Assembly: GCA_949358305.1 (NCBI GenBank)
Contig: OX442314.1
Span: 36,739,211 to 36,803,210 of the forward strand
Direction of reading: 5' to 3'
DNA length: 64,000 bases
DNA from: Strigamia acuminata
Taxonomy: Eukaryota > Arthropoda > Chilopoda > Geophilomorpha > Linotaeniidae
Shown: piece after piece, positions 1 through 11,667 of the stretch
Layout: each line of letters starts with the position of its first letter
Numbering within the stretch: the first letter of the stretch is position 1
The notes under the pieces: model-generated
Told to the model about the DNA's origin: nothing
The model's database searches: none
The model's input: only the letters and a program-made list of their open reading frames with translations
Made by a program: the position numbers and the translations under genes

Positions 1-773
1 ATTTTAAAGCTTATGACCTGGATGCTTTATTTATTGCAACCAATGCTCCAGGGCGCAGTGCGTTTAATCGGATTGAACGCAGAATGGCTCCTTTGAGTAA
101 AGAGCTATGCGGACTAATTCTTCAACATGACCATTTTGGAAGTCATTTGGACGGCCAAGGGCGTACAATTGACAGTGAACTAGAGAAACAAAACTTTGAA
201 CACGCAGGAAAAGTATTGGCTGAAGTATGGAGCTCGGTTAATTTAGACAACTTTGCTACAAATGCTGTTTATGTTTCCCCAGAAGAAAGTGAGGACGTTT
301 CATCAACTTCTCATTTGCCGGACTGGCGAGATAGGAATCTTAGAGAAAGTCATTACTTTCTTCATGTAAGCCTTTTGTTATGTTGGCGCCAACAAATTGA
401 TTAAACAATTGTAAAAGGGACTAATGAGATGCATTGTTTTTAATTCTAGATAGTCAAATGTGATGATTCTTCATGCTGCACTCCGAAGAAAGGAAAATAT
501 AGAAATATATTTCCTAGATTTATTCCTGCACCCTTGTGTTTGCCTCAAGATTCATTGGAAGCAACAAACAACCCTGTGCTGACCAATGAGTTTTCTAGTT
601 TACTGTTACGACTTCGAGTGAATGATTCAATTTTTCAGAACGCAAAGAACAATGAAGTTCCTTATGATACTTGTTGTCCGCCTGTAAAAGATTTGATTGA
701 ATGCAGAACCTGTACTCGCTGTGGATTGTACTTTGCGTCTGTAAAAAATGTCAAATCCCACCAACCTATGTAA
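1..773 (+). CDS. 3' part of a two-exon gene, conserved protein of unknown function
   Basis: The reading frame is open from the window edge to 365 and continues after an 84-bp GT-AG intron (366-449) to a stop at 771-773; the codon phase is kept across the junction. The visible protein has an HDHFG segment and an NFEHAGKVLAEVW segment, then a Cys/His-rich C-terminus (CCTPKK; CTRCGLYF...H) that looks like a C2H2 zinc finger. I recall similar uncharacterised proteins in invertebrates, often in many copies and associated with transposons, but I cannot name a function. The 5' end lies outside the window. No frameshift is visible in this part, so it could be a live gene or a young element. Confidence 0.5.
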
Positions 774-929
774 ACCTATGCAAACCACAAAGACCTAATG
801 ATAATAAACCGTGACTGTGACATAGGGGGTAGGAGGGGTAAAGCTTAGCGTGACAGTAGTGTGACATGGGGGGAGGGGGGTCTAAAAAAACCCGATTTTA
901 GTGTAACGTTCTAAATGGATCGCCCCAGA

Positions 930-1318
930 GAATAGAGTTGCTATTTACCGTGGAGAAGATCGACGACGACGATATTAAAGTGGCGTTTCTTATCGCGAAT
1001 GTAGGCGCTGACCACTACAAGTTATTATCGGACTTGTGTGCCCTGGAAAAGCCAAAAACTAAGACGTTCGCTGTGTTGACGGAACTCATGACGAAACACA
1101 CTAACCCGATACCGTTAGTTTTGGCCGAGAGATGTCGATTTTGGAACCGGAAGCAGCTCCCGACGGAATCCATCGCTGATTTTTCGCGTGCCTTGCAAAC
1201 ACTGTCAAAAAATTGTAATTTTGGAGAAGCACTAAAATCTAATCTGTGCGACCCTCTTGTTTCAGGCCTAAAATCCGACCTGATTCAGGTCACCATCATA
1301 AATTCGAAGGAGTTGGAC
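930..1318 (+). pseudogene. Ty3/gypsy gag fragment
   Basis: The frame at 938-1318 encodes a gag-like stretch: IDDDDIKVAFLIANVGADH, then a segment with LALPL/AERCRFWNRKQLP-like spacing and a QTLSKNCNFG motif. It resembles the gag of the full element at 4829-5500 in this window (AYVGMP, RFHHRDRLQEES, ELAQNCKF). After about 1318 the frame runs into unrelated sequence with no gag character, so this is a truncated relic. No LTR, PBS or pol is attached. It lies about 260 bp before the start of the THAP transposase gene and is probably unrelated to it. Confidence 0.55.
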
Positions 1319-1577
1319 CACAGAATAATACAGAATGGCCACTTCACCGCCATCTTGAAGATGGGCGGAGCCAATCGGCGACACAACTCCCTGGTGGTGG
1401 CGATGGTGGTTACACAAGTAAACTACTGTAATAAATCAGTTTTAATGTTATATTTTGCCAATATTTGCATGACAATCGCTTATGATGTAATTTTTCTGAA
1501 GATTTATTGGCGAAAAATTAAAAAATTGTTTCCTTTGTCAGTTTTCTGCATTCATTTTTATCTCCATCACTTTTAAA

Positions 1578-4456
1578 ATGTCAAAATCAAAAGGACATCA
1601 TTGCTCTGCCATTGGATGTAGGAGCAATAGAGGAGCATGTCCAGGATTATCTTTATTTCGATTTCCTAATGAAAAGGATACTTTGAGGTAATGAAATAAT
1701 AATAAAATAAATTTTATTAGTAATTAAAATTAAAAATTAAAAATCAAAATACATTTTTTTATGAAATTGTACAATTGAATTTTATTCTTTTAAAAATTAT
1801 ACAGATCTAAGCAGTGGATTATAAATTTAAGAAGAAAAGACCTTGAAAATGTTGATTCATCACATTTGCACAAAAATAATTATGCTTGTGCCAATCATTT
1901 TGAGCCATCTCAATTTATGAACATCAATGAGCAGAATAAATTGATTTGGAATGCCATTCCAACAATATTTGATGTTCCAAATCCACCAAAACCGCTGAAT
2001 TTAAATTCTGAGAGGACACAGAGAGCCAAGAATAGAAGCCAATTGGAACCGTGGAATCCTAAAAAACGAAAATGTGATGTTAATCTATAAAAAAATTTTT
2101 TAAAATATATAATTAATTAATGATAGTTATAATAAAATGCAGACATAGCTACCAGTTTAGAAAATGTCGTAGAGAATCCAGATCCCGCATCCGTTCCCAT
2201 GGAAGATGATTGTTCTGCAAACATGGTTTCATGTATTGTTACCAATCAAGATTCCTCGTCATCGTGGAATTATAAGCTAATAATTGAAATCTTATCTCAA
2301 AAATTGGAGGCAGCTAACAATACAATCAAATTACTTACTCAAAAGGTGCACCGATTGGAGCAGAGACTAAATGAAGCAAAAACAAATAACAGCTGTGACG
2401 CCACCTCTTTAAACATTCCTTTGCCAGATGAGATAATTGAATACGCATCGCATCATCTGTCTGGATTGCAACTAGCATTTGTTGCAAATAAGGATAAGCA
2501 GCTGGGTTTTAGCTTGGCATTTCATGAGCCCCAAATCGTATCGTTTTGCAAACGAAATTTTCTGCCTTCCGAGTGAGAGGTCACTGCGTAGATGGGTAGA
2601 AGGCATCCAAATCAGACCTGGAACAAAAACTGATGTCATCAGCATTTTAAAACTAAAAGCCAAAGCATTATGTTTGATGACATGTCTTTAAAACTGGACC
2701 TACACTACAATTGTCATCAAGATGTAGTTGAAGGTCTAAAAAATTCAACCGGAAATGTGGCCACACACAGCAATGTAATTTTGGCGAGGGGATTGAATAT
2801 AAACTGGAAGCAAGCAGTCACTTAAAACTTGACTTGCCAAGGAGTCACCAGCCAGCAATTAAGTGAAACGTTGAAAGAAACCCTTCAATTGTTAAAAGAT
2901 GCAAACTTAACTGTGAAGCTGTTTGTGTGTGATCAGGGTGCAAATAATTTGCAGTATTTTAAAGAGGAATTAGATGTTACCACCGAGAAACCCTATTTTG
3001 AGTTTGGCAATGAAAAGGTGTATTGCATTTATGATGTTCCACATTTATTTAAAAATATAAGAAATTGCTTGCATGCTCATGACATCGAATTTGATGGAAA
3101 AATTGCAAAATGGCAGCATATACGCAATTTCTTTGAACATGATAAATCCATGCCAGTTCAAGCTGCACCAAAATTAACTCCCGCTCATATTGATCCTCCT
3201 CCATTTCAAAGAATGAAAGTACGCTTGGCCACACAAATTTTTAGCCACTCGGTGTATGCAGGAATGATGATGCACACTGCAACAAGTAAATACAATTTTA
3301 ATAAATAAATAGATAAATAAATAAATAACATTTATCATCACTTATTTCTGGTTTTAGAATTGTCACCACTTGATGCAACTCATACTGCACAGTTTATCTT
3401 CACATTGGATAAGTTGTTTGATGTCCTTAACAGCAGCAAGTTGAAAGATCCAAAAGAAATACGACGGCATCTGACAGATGGAACTGGTAATAAAAAAAAA
3501 TAATAAATATAATAAAAATAAATTTATGGTGATATTATAATACAGCTAATGATACTTTTAACTCTAGGACAAACTGAATTCTTAAAGTTTGCTGTGCAGT
3601 GGATTGATTCAATAAAGGTGATTGGCAGCAGACGTAAATACAATTGTTTCAGCGGTCTGAAGCAAACAATCATTGGTATACTGATGCTGTGGGATGACTT
3701 GAAAATTAATTACGACTTCAAATCTCTTGCTACAAGAAGATGTAACCAAGATCCAGTTGAGAATTTCTTTTCCACCGTTAGGCAGCATGGTGGCTGTAAT
3801 GATGCACCAACACCAACACAATTCAATCAGATCTTCAAAAAAATTGTCATTAATTCCTTACTCAAATCAAGTACTGCAGCAAATTGTCAATTCGACACAG
3901 ATGTAATTCTTTGCTCGTAATTATCAAAGCAGACAAATGTTAATACGGGTATCGCTCCAACTCCAACTTCGGTATTGTTGTTTCCCTCTTCATTGTTGAC
4001 ATTACCTGAAATCACAAGCGAGCATGAAAATGTTATTACTTACATGTCTGGTTATGTTTTAAAAAAGTTACTGTCATGGCATGAATGTGATATTTGCATC
4101 CAATCCCTACAGAATAACACAAAGGTGTTATCACATGACAGGCAGCTTTTAACATTTTTTAAAGCATATGATAATACTGACAGCGATTTTCACCACTTAC
4201 ATCTGCCAAGTGAAGGTTTTATAAAATTTCTTGAGATGTGTGACAATCTGTTTAATGAGAATTTTGCAAACATTATTGAAAAAGAAAATATTTCCCAAAC
4301 TCTGTATAGCTTAACAAATGACCAATCTGTTGTTGCATTCCCTTCAACCTGCAAAAATGCAAAATTATTTGTAATGTGTTTATTTTATAAGATCAAAATT
4401 CATAGGAAGTTCAAAGAAATTAATGGAAAAATGAGGAATGTTAAAAATAAGAAAAG
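1578..4456 (+). pseudogene. THAP/P-element superfamily transposase, broken
   Basis: The ATG at 1578 opens a THAP zinc finger split by an intron (1688-1804): C-x4-C in CSAIGC, the conserved Trp in KQWI, and the C-x2-H of CANHF followed by EPSQF. A second intron ends near 2144. A leucine-rich coiled coil (about 2270-2380) precedes the RNase H-like core, which starts FDDMSLK (first Asp) and has VCDQGANN (second Asp); the C-terminal DPVENFFS motif is near 3750. Further exons start near 3358 and 3545. The gene is dead: a frameshift lies near 2670, and stops lie at about 2824 and at 3918-3920. The frame runs straight into the gypsy LTR at 4457, and its natural 3' end (stop about 9022) lies beyond that insertion. 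No P-type terminal inverted repeats were found. Confidence 0.8.
4452..4456. other. 5-bp target-site duplication, left copy (AAAAG)
   Basis: AAAAG precedes the 5' LTR here and follows the 3' LTR at 8990-8994. Because the LTR ends in A, a 4-bp reading (AAAG) is equally possible. The duplication shows that the gypsy element transposed into the P-type transposase gene. Confidence 0.8.
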
Positions 4457-4636
4457 TGGAGTGTTTGACTCCATTGGTCAGTTTGACCATTTTTGTTAAT
4501 GTATGACGCGCTGCTCCCAGCGCCCCCTATCTTATCTTTTTATTAAAATCAGTTATGTTAATTTCGTAATCCAAGATGGTCGTTCCTTGTGCGTACTCCA
4601 ACACAATCAGACTTCATCAACTCGAAAGACACAATA
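4457..4636 (+). repeat. 5' LTR of the gypsy element
   Basis: This 180-bp direct repeat starts TGGAGTGTTTGACTCC and ends GACACAATA; the partner is at 8812-8989. Compared with the 3' copy it has T for C near 4555, TG inserted near 4588, and C for T near 4613. Confidence 0.92.
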
Positions 4637-4637
4637 A

Positions 4638-4654
4638 TGGCGACGAGGACGGAC
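4638..4654 (+). promoter_or_regulatory. Primer-binding site (tRNA) of the gypsy element
   Basis: TGGCGACGAGGACGGAC begins one base after the LTR. It starts with TGG, complementary to a tRNA CCA end, as expected for minus-strand priming. I cannot assign the tRNA species from memory. Confidence 0.6.
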
Positions 4655-4828
4655 TAATCCGAATCAATCCACGGTACAAATGAAAATTGTGAACTTTTTC
4701 GAACTTTGGTGAACTTTTTGGGCGATTTTTCGGACCGTTGCCGACCACGCGTTTGTCATGTTAGGCCTAGTTGCTTTTCTTCGATTTTTCGTGTTCGTGC
4801 TCGCTTTTACGACCGTTTTGCCATCAAA

Positions 4829-5600
4829 ATGTCGTTTAAAGGCGCACCTAAAAAATATGACCCGGCGGATGACTGGGAGTTGTACTGCTTGCGTATGGCG
4901 AGCATCTTTAAGTGCAACAAGATCGTCGACAATGAGGAGCAGGTCCACACGCTGTTGGCATACGTTGGCATGCCTACTTTTAAGCAGTTGGTTGCCCTCG
5001 CTGAACCAAAAAAGCCGGCCGAATTAAAGTACGAAGAGTTGGTTGCATTAATGCAAAAGAATTCGCGCCCAAAACCGCTCGTGCTCTCCGAGATTCGACG
5101 CTTTCATCACCGCGATCGATTGCAGGAAGAATCGGTGATGGAATATGCTCTGGCGCTACAAGAATTGGCCCAGAACTGCAAGTTTGCAAATAAATCCGAC
5201 GAGCTGCGCAATCGTTTCTTGTGCGGCTTAAAAAACGAGCAAATTCAGCAAGCGCTGACTTTGAAGGAAAACCTGACGTTTGATGCAGCCGTAGAGTTTG
5301 CAGCGTCCGCAGAAGTATCCTGTAAAGAATTTTCCGACATTGCAGCCAAACAAGCGCCCACCACCTTGGTGCACAAAGTGAACGACTCAAAACCGCGTTA
5401 CGATGGGAGGAGAAGAGGTGGAAAACAACACACGAAAGGTACCAATGTGTTCCCAAACCAGCAGCAGCCATCCAATCGTAAAGGAAATGTGCATGCGTGT
5501 TCGGCGTGTGGCAAGAATAACCACTCGAGAGTCGTGTCGCTTCAAGGACGCCAAATACCACGGTTGTGGCAAGACGGGCCATATTCGTCCAGTTTGCTGC
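4829..5600 (+). pseudogene. gag of the gypsy element (frameshifted)
   Basis: The likely start is the ATG at 4829 (MSFKGAPKKYDPADDWELY), not the upstream in-frame ATG at 4706, because similarity to other gag proteins begins here. The capsid-like region runs to about 5370, followed by a basic linker. The first zinc knuckle, C-x2-C-x4-H, starts in one frame (CSACGKNNH) and its last Cys lies in another, so a frameshift falls near 5520-5530. The second knuckle reads Y-x2-C-x4-H-x4-C, with Tyr replacing the first Cys. Both defects would hurt genome packaging. Confidence 0.8.
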
Positions 5601-7620
5601 GCGTTGACGCAGAACCACGCTCCGACCCATTCAGTAGGCGTTTTGGACGATTTAACGTTTTATCGCGTCCAGACCAAGCACAAGCAGGTGGTAAACTCGG
5701 TCCATTTGCCTCGAGTGCAGCCAGTCTTCGTCGACGGTGTTGACTTGGGTATGGAGTTGGATACAGGTGCCAGCGCATCGATTATTAGTTTGGACACTTA
5801 TTTACAATATTTCTCTCGTTTCCCATTGCAGACCATTCCGTGCGGCATGACGACATACACTGGACACAAGATTCCGATGGAGGGCATAATTGAAGTTCCA
5901 GTCGTCTACAAGGATCGTAATTTTCTCCTGCCGCTCTGCATCGCACGGGATGGTCCTGTACCGCTGTTGGGACGAGGTTGGCTCTGCATGTTTGGCTTAC
6001 TGTCGAAAACTGCAGAAGCTGTTGGCGCCACGATTAATAAAGTGGACACGATCGCTCCCGGAGCCGCTGTCCTCGATGCCGCCACGCAGAACAAACTGGA
6101 CGCCGTGCTGACAAAACATGCGCACGTATTTAGAGAAGAAATTGGTTTTTTAAACACTTCGCAGGCCCACATCGACATCGATCCTGCTGTCCAGCCCATC
6201 TTCCTGAAGGCGTATCCAGTCCCAATCGCAATGAAGTCGCTTGTCGAGGCCGAATTGGAAAGACTCCAGTAGCTTGGCATAATTACTCCGGTCGCGTCAT
6301 CGCGCTGGGCGACTCCAGTGATGCACGTTAAGAAGTCAGATGGAACAATTAAGTTGGCTGGTTGCTACAACAGAACCATCAACAAAGCGATTCTCCCAAA
6401 CTCCTACCCGCTTCCTTTGTTTGCTGACATCACCACCAAGTTATCCAGGGGGAAACTTATTCCATTCTTGACATGACTTCGGCTTACAACCAAATCGAAT
6501 TAGATCCCGAGTCCCAATTATGTTGTACAATTAATACCCACCTTGGTCTTTTTAGGGTCAACCGGCTATTCTACGGTATTTCGTCCGCTCCAGCGATTTT
6601 CCAGAGGGAGATAAGACATCCTGACTGCCAAGATAGAAAGCACGCAACCTTTTATCGATGATTCGGCGCTGACCGGCGTAACAAATGCAGCTCATCTCAA
6701 AAACTTGGATAGGTTTCTGCACACGTTCCTGAAAGCCGGTTTGACCCTGAATCGAAGGAAATGTCGTTTTCTCCAGAAGGTCGTACAGTTCCTCGGTTTT
6801 AATATTTCAAAGAATGGTATTTCCCCCATTGATTCAAAGCTTGCTCCCTTACGTGACGCGAACCGCCCAACCGACGTGTTGTCGTTGAAATCTTTCCTCG
6901 GGCTGGTTAACTACTATGGTCGCTTTATTCCAAGCCTGTCCACCTTACTTGAGCCGTTGTACCGTTTAACACGCGACGAGGTCAGGTGGGAATGGACAGA
7001 GCGACACGAATCGACATGGAAAGCCGTTAAAGTTGCAGTTTCAGTTGAATCGGAACTTGCACACTTTGATCAACCCAAAAAGTTGTTTTTAACAGTTGAC
7101 GCTTCTCCAGTTGGAGTCGGCGCCTTTCTTTCTCATTTAGGTTCCGATGGCGTCCACAAACCGATCGCATTTGCCAGTTCGTTGTTGTCGGCTGCGCAAA
7201 AGAATTACGCGCAAATAGAGCGTGAGGGCCTGGCCATTATTTATGGCATACGCAAGTTCCACCACTATTTGTTTGGCCGTAGATTCTTTTTGCGCACCGA
7301 CACAAACCCCTTGTTTCAATTTTTGGAGACAAGAAGGGGTGCAACCAGGTTGTGGCAGCGAGGCTACACTGCTGGGCAGTTTTCCTCTCTGCCTACGACT
7401 ACGTCATCGAGCACGTGCCCGCTGCAGACAATGCTGTCGCTGACGGCTTGTCTCGAAACCCGCAACCAGTTGTTGATGGCAAGGAGGATTTGGAAATTGG
7501 TATTAATTCGATATTTTCAGCCTCAATTACAGATTTTCCTATGTCCACCGCTTCGCTGACTGCTGCTTATGTAGCCGAAGAGGTGTTGCAGTCCGTTCTG
7601 CACCACGTCCGAACCGGATA
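5600..7620 (+). pseudogene. pol of the gypsy element: protease, RT and RNase H (several frames)
   Basis: Protease: LDTGASAS near 5758 is the catalytic DTG triad, and PLLGRGWL near 5965 is the flap-side motif. RT: starts near 6150; a stop at 6270 interrupts it; LTSAYNQIELD is near 6478; the catalytic box reads FIDD near 6655 instead of the usual YxDD; FLGFNISKNG is near 6790. RNase H: LTVDASPVGVGAFLS near 7090, EREGLAIIYGI near 7220. Frames change near 6460, 6620 and 7340. The pol linker ends in HHVRTG and a stop at 7618-7620. The older gypsy relic at 33.7-34.3 kb retains sequence beyond this linker that is missing here. Confidence 0.85.
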
Positions 7621-7624
7621 GAAA

Positions 7625-8617
7625 GTGTGGGGTCGCGTGCACTTGGATTTCGCCGGCCCATTCCACAATTCGATGTTTTTACTTGCGGTTGACGCCAAAT
7701 CAAAATGGTGTGAAGTCCGCGCAATGTCAACGACCACCGCCGCCGCAACCATCGCAGTTGTGAAATCGTGGTTCGAGTGCCACGGTTTGCCGCTTCATTT
7801 TCACACGGATAACGGGCCGCAGTTCACATCGCAAGAATTCCGAAAATTTTTGGCAGTCAACGAGATTCGGCACACTCTTTCGCCGCCGTACCACCCCGCT
7901 ACGAATGGTGCCGTCGAAGAGTTTGTCAAAACCTTCAAGACCCAGGTAGACAAGTTGTTGGCCATTAACTTTTCGTTGTCAGCTGCAGTGTCGCATTTTT
8001 TGGCGTCGTATCGCTCCACGCCGCACGCCACGACCAAGATCACACCTTCTTTAGCATTCACTAATCGGGAAATGCGCTCCAGTTTGCATCTGCTCAACCC
8101 AAAATTGTTACCTGAGACTGGCCAAACTAAAACTTCACGTTACTTTGAGGTGGATGAGCTGGTGTTCGCTCGAGATTATCGAGGCACCAATCGATGGATT
8201 CCAGGAATTGTTCGACGTAAAACATCCTCGACCACTTACGACATTGAGGTCGCTTTGGAGGTTGTTTGGAGTCGCCACGTGGACCAGTTGCGCCCGAGAG
8301 TAGTTGGTGCAAAATTGCCTCATATTGAGAAAGAAAATTGTGGAAGTTCGCTTCTGTCTTTGCTCCCGGTTCCACAACTGACAGCTCCACCGATGAATAT
8401 TAACAATCCACCAACCTTACCTGCTCTACTGCCCACTACAGCACCCACCGTTGTTCCACAAACCGCTGCTCAGGTTCCTGCTCCGCTTTCGCCTGTTTGT
8501 GCACCGTCACCGCCTGCCACTGCTGGCCCCAGCTCCGCTCAGCCTAATGCTCGCAGCCCGCGTCCTAAGTGCATCAGAAAGCCACCGGACTTTTATGGTT
8601 ATCCTGTGGACAAGTGA
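7625..8617 (+). pseudogene. Integrase catalytic core and C-terminus of the gypsy element
   Basis: An open 330-codon frame covers the DDE integrase core: D in HLDFAGPF, D in HTDNGPQFTS, and E in NGAVEEFVKTF, with normal spacing. The C-terminal part is Pro-rich and ends PPDFYGYPVDK. The N-terminal HHCC zinc-binding domain, which should lie between the RNase H linker and the core, is absent: the linker stops at 7620 and the core begins at once. I infer an internal deletion. No chromodomain is visible. Confidence 0.82.
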
Positions 8618-8800
8618 TATTTTTTATGTGTTGTTTTTATTGATTTATTCCTAGTGTAGTCATGTTTAGATTTAATGTTTTTATTAATTCATTTGTTACA
8701 TTTATTTAACCACTAGTGTTTATTACTTTTATTCATTTTCTTATTCATTTTCTTAACCTTCATGTTAGTTTTATATTTGTAATTGGTGTTTGTCCCAATT

Positions 8801-8808
8801 AGAAGGGA
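8801..8808 (+). promoter_or_regulatory. Polypurine tract of the gypsy element
   Basis: AGAAGGGA lies just before the 3' LTR at 8812, where plus-strand DNA synthesis is primed. It is short but in the expected place. Confidence 0.5.
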
Positions 8809-8811
8809 TAC

Positions 8812-8989
8812 TGGAGTGTTTGACTCCATTGGTCAGTTTGACCATTTTTGTTAATGTATGACGCGCTGCTCCCAGCGCCCCCTATCTTATCTTTTTATTA
8901 AAATCAGTTATGTTAATTCCGTAATCCAAGATGGTCGTTCCTTGCGTACTCCAACACAATCAGACTTTATCAACTCGAAAGACACAATA
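8812..8989 (+). repeat. 3' LTR of the gypsy element
   Basis: Direct repeat of 4457-4636, 178 bp long, with two substitutions and a 2-bp deletion. It is followed by AAAAG (8990-8994), the right target-site copy, and then the remaining codons of the interrupted P-type transposase (stop about 9020-9022). Confidence 0.92.
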
Positions 8990-9108
8990 AAAAGAAAATA
9001 TTTAAAAATTACTAATCAGTAAATAAATACATACTAGTAGTTTAGCAAACACACCAATAAGTAGTTGATTTTTTTAGCTCCATTTGAAAGCAAGTCTATG
9101 CTGTTAAA

Positions 9109-9839
9109 ATGCCAAAATCCAGAAAGTGGAAATTTTTCTGGTCCGCCTGCGATTACAGCGGCGAATGGGGACCAATCGCAAGCACATGTTTTAAACTTGG
9201 AAAAATCCCATTCCTTGCGTCCGCTATGAGGTCGACACTACCAAATATGTCGCCTTTTCACAACAAGAAGACGGATGACATTTGGAAATTCATCGACCAA
9301 GTGGACACCGCCGCTGCTCCTGGAAACTGGTGGGACCAAACCAATCTCATGCATGCCAACGTGCTACTGCAAAGTCACGCACGAGATTGGCAGCATGTTC
9401 ACGGATCCAAGCTGCAAATCTGGAAGGAATGGATGGCCTCCATAACTAGGTTTATGGAAAACAACGAAAGCTGGACAGACTGGAACACCAACATGGCCGC
9501 TCGTGTGCAGACGCGCGACGAATCCCTTGCCAAATACACCCGCGGCAAAATTTGCTCTGATCCACACAACAAAACGCAATTTTCCTATCACCGATGCGGA
9601 GATGATAAAAATGACAACCACCGAATTTTGGAATTTTGGAATACGTAGCACAACAATATCACACCCTATCACTTGAGGAAGTAATCGACAACTTACATGG
9701 CCTCAACATCTCGACTACTGCACCCAAGACCCAGTTCACCGAAGGCGGACTTCCGACGAGCATCCCTCGTCCACCCAGTTATATTATGAGCATTTCCAGA
9801 AATAAAAAGCATATTCGCTTAAACCCTAGTCGGTTCTAA
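9109..9839 (+). pseudogene. gag-like retroelement fragment
   Basis: Two overlapping frames (9109-9648, then about 9636-9839) encode a Trp-rich capsid-like segment: PFHNKKTDDIWKFIDQVD, QSHARDWQHVHGSK, WKEWMASITRFM. The spacing of the Trp residues fits the retrotransposon gag family. The first 35 residues (MPKSRKW...) have a different character and may come from neighbouring sequence. A frameshift near 9640 and the lack of protease or LTRs mark it as a relic. It is not close to the 4829 gag. Confidence 0.45.
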
Positions 9840-9935
9840 ATCACAATCCATGGCAATTTTGGAAATCATAAATGTAGGCAATGACATGCAGGCCATGGAT
9901 TTTCAAGTAAGAAGCAGGACTGCACGTGAAAGATA

Positions 9936-10316
9936 GTGGTCAAAACAAATATAAATTATCAAGTGGTGGCTGTAATTATATCACAATACGAAACAACAGA
10001 GGCACGTACAGAAGGTAATCCAGATGTGGAGCCAAAATATGCTATAGTTGATTTTGCAGGCAGTATATCCAAGCATCAATGTTTTCATCCGTACCTTCCA
10101 CCGGGAACAAGCTTGGACAAGATGGTGCAATAAAAATGATCATCAACACAAGGACGAAACACTCTTTAACCTCCGCTCAGTTGCAAATGAGTGTTCTGAA
10201 AATGAAATGCAAAACGAGTTAAGCAAGTTAAAATCGTGGCTGCATTATAATAATTCTTTGCTGAAAAACTACTTTGAAGTAACTTGGCTACCGGAAATCA
10301 AGAGGCGCATGCATTA
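9936..10316 (+). pseudogene. ZSWIM-like MULE transposase fragment, copy 1
   Basis: Frames at 9936 and 10048 give VVKTNINYQVVAVIIS, AIVDF (the second catalytic Asp region of MULE transposases), then TFHREQAWTRW, the diagnostic motif of the ZSWIM1/3-type MULE core, and LKNYFEVTWLPEIKRRMH. A second copy lies at 11668-12120. The frame shifts between the VVKT and FHREQ parts near 10050. Only the middle of the core is present; the first Asp block and the SWIM domain are missing. Confidence 0.7.
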
Positions 10317-10639
10317 AAACCGTATGACTTGATTTTTTTTATACTAATAACAGAATTGAACGTTTAAATGAAGAACTTAAAGTAAATTGTTGCCTCGGAC
10401 GACTTCGTACCATTGGTTTTAAATAAAGTTCCCCCTACTAGACACGAAATAATCGATGCCCAGTTAAAAGACACGGAATGTAGCAAAATTCTACAAGAAC
10501 GAATCACTGATAAACATTGGTTAAATGCTATCAGGAGGTTTAGCCTGGATAAACGAGAATAAAATGGCAGCGTGATGCTAATCTACTTTTGCTCCACATT
10601 TGAGGAAGAATTAAATGACAGTTGAAATAGACACACACA

Positions 10640-10745
10640 TTTGTTACACCATTCCACTTCATTACCTGCTTTATGGTGTGTGATACCTCACTGACAAGTG
10701 ATCACATTATAAACATTTTTAAAGTTAGTGATTCACTGTGGACAC
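10640..10745 (+). repeat. Dispersed repeat shared with 14220-14330
   Basis: About 100 bp around TTACCTGCTTTATGG and AAAGTGATCACATTATAAAC-like sequence occur here and at 14220-14330 in the same orientation with scattered differences. No coding content is evident. It may be the edge of an unrecognised element. Confidence 0.6.
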
Positions 10746-10916
10746 CACGGTTATCAGCGGATTGGCAATTCGCAACGGAGAATGACATTTCGCTAGTGAT
10801 CCAAGCCTGCTTGAAAGCTGCAGAATATTACACTTTAACTAAAATTTCAAAAATTGAAAATAATGAAATGATCGAAAAATATCTGCAGGGTAATCATTAT
10901 GACACAATTTGCTTGC

Positions 10917-11610
10917 AGTGAAAGATGTGAAGGCTTATTGGGCTTCTTTCCGCGAGCAGCTACGGTGTATTGTTGGCAAAAACAACAAACGAAAAGTTTC
11001 AGGCGACAGCGGCGAAGATCCGGATGCCGATCACAATCAAAGTGATCCTGAAACACAGGAAAATGCTTTAGCATCCCAATGGGAATTATGGGAACATTAC
11101 AAATTTATGGTTGAGGAAAATGCAACAAGAATGTGAATTGAATTTATTTAAAAAAATTATAAATTGAAATACTCCGTAATAATTAAGTATTTTTTATCTA
11201 GATCAAACTCATCGTTGCTGATTGTAGAAAATGAGGTGGAAACTGGTGATCTCCACTCATCTGTTCGATTATCACCTGTTATTAGAGACACATCTTTGAA
11301 TGAAGAGGATACTGCTGATGATGATCGATTCACTCCAACTTTGCCTGCCATTGCCATTCCTAATCCAAATCTACAAATTGTAGTAAGCACAAGTTCTTTA
11401 GACAAGAACAGTTCCTCGAGCAGTCCGCCGTCAGATTACAATTATGTAATGTTGTCTAACAATAATGTTGTAGAAGTGATAATTACTAATACCAACAAAA
11501 TTTATTTCTAGATGAATGCAGGTCGTAATAAAAAGAAATCCTGTCGAACAATGGACAATCCACTAGACAGTGTGGTTTCTAAGCTAAACAGTTATATAGA
11601 TGTGCGCAGG
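10917..11610 (+). pseudogene. MADF/BESS-type DNA-binding protein fragment
   Basis: The first exon-like frame (10917-11131) encodes VKDVKAYWASFREQL and SQWELWEHYKFMVEE, the two helices typical of the MADF (Adf-1-like) domain. After a probable intron (acceptor TCTAG at about 11202) a Ser/Asp-rich segment follows to about 11440, and after another gap NPLDSVVSKLNSYIDVR near 11560. The layout fits an insect MADF transcription factor or a Harbinger-type Myb/SANT accessory protein. The upstream end is missing and the downstream end runs into the MULE copy at 11668, so it is probably not functional. Confidence 0.45.
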
Positions 11611-11667
11611 CTAACAAGCAATGCCTATATTATTGTCCTTACACCATTCCAGATGAAGAAAGCAAGA

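Larger units (their letters stand above)
4457..8989 (+). mobile_element. Complete but defective Ty3/gypsy LTR retrotransposon
   Basis: The 4.5-kb element has two LTRs, a primer-binding site, gag, protease, RT, RNase H, integrase and a purine tract, in Ty3/gypsy order (integrase last). It sits inside the P-type transposase gene with a 5-bp duplication on each side. The two LTRs differ at only two bases plus one 2-bp indel over about 180 bp, so the insertion is fairly recent. The coding region is nevertheless decayed: a frameshift in the gag zinc knuckles, a stop at 6270-6272, further shifts near 6460 and 6620, and loss of the N-terminal integrase zinc finger. It most likely moved with proteins supplied by an intact relative. 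Confidence 0.92.

Noticed and set aside
4980-5630. Minus-strand ORF of 216 codons over gypsy gag
   Set aside because: Shadow of gag; no domain.
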